A DNA stretch of 64,000 nucleotides, taken from the NCBI GenBank assembly GCA_958295785.1, contig OY282377.1:2246394-2310393 (forward strand), given 5' to 3'. This document shows positions 63,033 through 64,000 of the stretch, one piece after another. The translations under genes and the position numbers were made by a program. This DNA comes from an uncultured Latescibacterota bacterium (GTDB lineage: Bacteria > Latescibacterota > UBA2968). The notes under the pieces are model-generated. The model was not told the origin of the DNA. It did not search any database and saw nothing but the letters and a program-made list of their open reading frames with translations. Every line of letters begins with the position of its first letter. The first letter of the stretch is position 1.

Positions 63033-64000
63033 TCACTCCCCAAAACTGGCGTCGAAGATCCAGAAATCGTCAGTCCCAATTACGCCATCGCCATTGAGAT
63101 CGTAGCGAGCGTCATATCCGTCTTCACCGAGCCGCGTCCCATACTTGCCGACAAAGCCGATGAAGTCCGCGAAATTGACTTGACCATTGCCGTCGAAATC
63201 GGGCGAGGGCAAACGCACTTCCATGACGAAGGTCAGCGAGACGAAGTCGCCATCCGCGTCCGAGGCGGTGACTATGTACTCGGTTTCGGCCATCGCTTTG
63301 AGCGGCATGCCGGAAAGGGTGCGCGTGGTCGGGTCGAAACTCAGGGCATCCGGTAGGTACGGGAATATGAAGTAGGTGAGGGGGCCATCGCCACCGGTCG
63401 CTTGGGGTAGCGTTAGGGGATCGATCTCCTGATTGACGAGATAGCTCTGTGCGGCAATGCTCGTATCGCCAAATGTCGGCATCAAGTCCGCCATGACCGC
63501 GACGGTGAACGCGAATGTCGCCGCATCGCCATCTTTATCTGTTGCGGTCAGCGTATAGGTCATTTCTCCCATCGCCTTGATCGGTGTGCCAGATACCCCG
63601 AACGTCTCGGCGTCAAAGGTCAGGCCAGCGGGCAGGTCGGGCGTCAGCGCGTAGGCCAATGCGCTATCGCCACCGGTGGCTCGCGGTAGGGTCAGGGTCT
63701 CGATTTCTCGATTCTGCACATAAACCTGCGCGGCGATGGTCGTGTCGCCAAACGAAGGCAACAAATCCCTATCTATGACGATGAAGAAGGATGCGGATCC
63801 CTCGTCTTGGTTTTCGTCCGTCACGGTCAGGTTGTAGCGCGTCTTGGCCTGCGGCTCGGTCGGAGTGCCGGACAGGATGCCGCTGTGTTTGTCCTCATCC
63901 CCCGGTGCCGTGTAGGTCAGGCCGGGCGGGAGGTCGGGCAACGAGTAGGTCAGTTTTCCGTCGCCGTCGGTCACTGTTGGGAATATCACTGGGGTGATGG
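63033..64000 (-). CDS. Surface protein with putative-Ig (He_PIG) repeats and dockerin-like C-terminus (partial)
   Basis: The frame is open to the window edge, so the 5' part is missing; 322 residues are visible. At least three repeats of about 90 residues each carry an LTLPxATGGDxxLTY start, LPxGLTF and SGTPxKAMGEMTYTLTATDxDGD, typical of He_PIG/cadherin-like Ig domains. The C-terminus has two EF-hand-like calcium loops (DFDGNGQVNFADF and DLNGDGVIGTDDF), which form a dockerin type I-like module. In cellulosomes dockerins bind cohesins; in FCB and Poribacteria-like genomes such tails are common on secreted proteins of unknown partner. The product is probably extracellular. Confidence 0.85.
   Translation of the reverse strand, partial: ITPVIFPTVTDGDGKLTYSLPDLPPGLTYTAPGDEDKHSGILSGTPTEPQAKTRYNLTVTDENQDEGSASFFIVIDRDLLPSFGDTTIAAQVYVQNREIETLTLPRATGGDSALAYALTPDLPAGLTFDAETFGVSGTPIKAMGEMTYTLTATDKDGDAATFAFTVAVMADLMPTFGDTSIAAQSYLVNQEIDPLTLPQATGGDGPLTYFIFPYLPDALSFDPTTRTLSGMPLKAMAETEYIVTASDADGDFVSLTFVMEVRLPSPDFDGNGQVNFADFIGFVGKYGTRLGEDGYDARYDLNGDGVIGTDDFWIFDASFGE

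Overview
The window looks like a chromosomal contig from an uncultured Gram-negative bacterium. Evidence for an outer membrane is a TonB-dependent receptor, a PorV/PorQ-type barrel, RND pumps, a lipid-anchored lytic transglycosylase and an outer-membrane barrel protein. Features pointing to the FCB group are the DUF4159/DUF4175/TPR/MoxR cluster, a protein with a FlgD/T9SS-like C-terminal sorting domain, ABC permease-M1 fusions and a dockerin-ended Ig-like surface protein. Latescibacterota or a relative such as Poribacteria is my best guess, but no marker gene here settles it. Coding DNA is GC-rich, except for a clearly AT-richer island at about 39.3-47.1 kb. No rRNA, tRNA, CRISPR array or riboswitch was found.

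Layout. 0-11.5 kb: a DUF4432 sugar-epimerase-like gene, a CxxCxxCC metal-binding protein, then DUF4159, DUF4175, TPR, a second DUF4159-like protein and a MoxR ATPase. 12.2-15.7 kb: dnaE with its terminator. 15.9-24.8 kb, minus strand: cell-envelope genes (mreD, mrdA/PBP2, rodA, a three-LysM lytic transglycosylase, a SPOR lipoprotein), then HU, rsfS and mtnA. 25.0-25.8 kb: fdhD. 26.0-39.0 kb: an efflux operon of five genes: an ABC-2 permease fused to an M1-like domain without a visible catalytic motif, a lipoprotein adaptor, an RND permease, a 1566-residue RND permease fused to an ABC ATPase, and an ABC-2 permease. The ATPase domain in the fusion is itself split by a membrane insertion. This operon is the strongest candidate for an undescribed system.

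39.3-47.1 kb: one AT-rich gene for a sacsin-like GHKL ATPase with a C-terminal nuclease-like domain, probably a defence or conflict protein. It is broken by an IS701-like element and by two tandem IS630-family elements. Removing them at their target duplications restores one reading frame. 47.1-53 kb: an alpha/alpha-toroid protein, an outer-membrane barrel, gmd, a zinc-type dehydrogenase and a repeat-built coiled-coil membrane protein. 53.7-60.6 kb: a self-contained unit (promoter, TonB receptor, sorting-domain protein, PorV-like barrel, terminator). 60.6-64 kb: a DUF6785-like membrane protein and the end of an Ig-repeat/dockerin protein that runs off the window.

The intergenic DNA is crowded with dispersed repeats. 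There is a 443-490 bp MITE-like element with terminal inverted repeats (five copies). There is also a GGGGC/GCCCC hairpin element (about ten copies), a GTACAACTGC...GCAGTT hairpin, and arrays of short TGACCACT-, GACGAATA- and CGCGTCTCG-type words. Several genes take their stop codon, C-terminal tail or signal-peptide region from these repeats.
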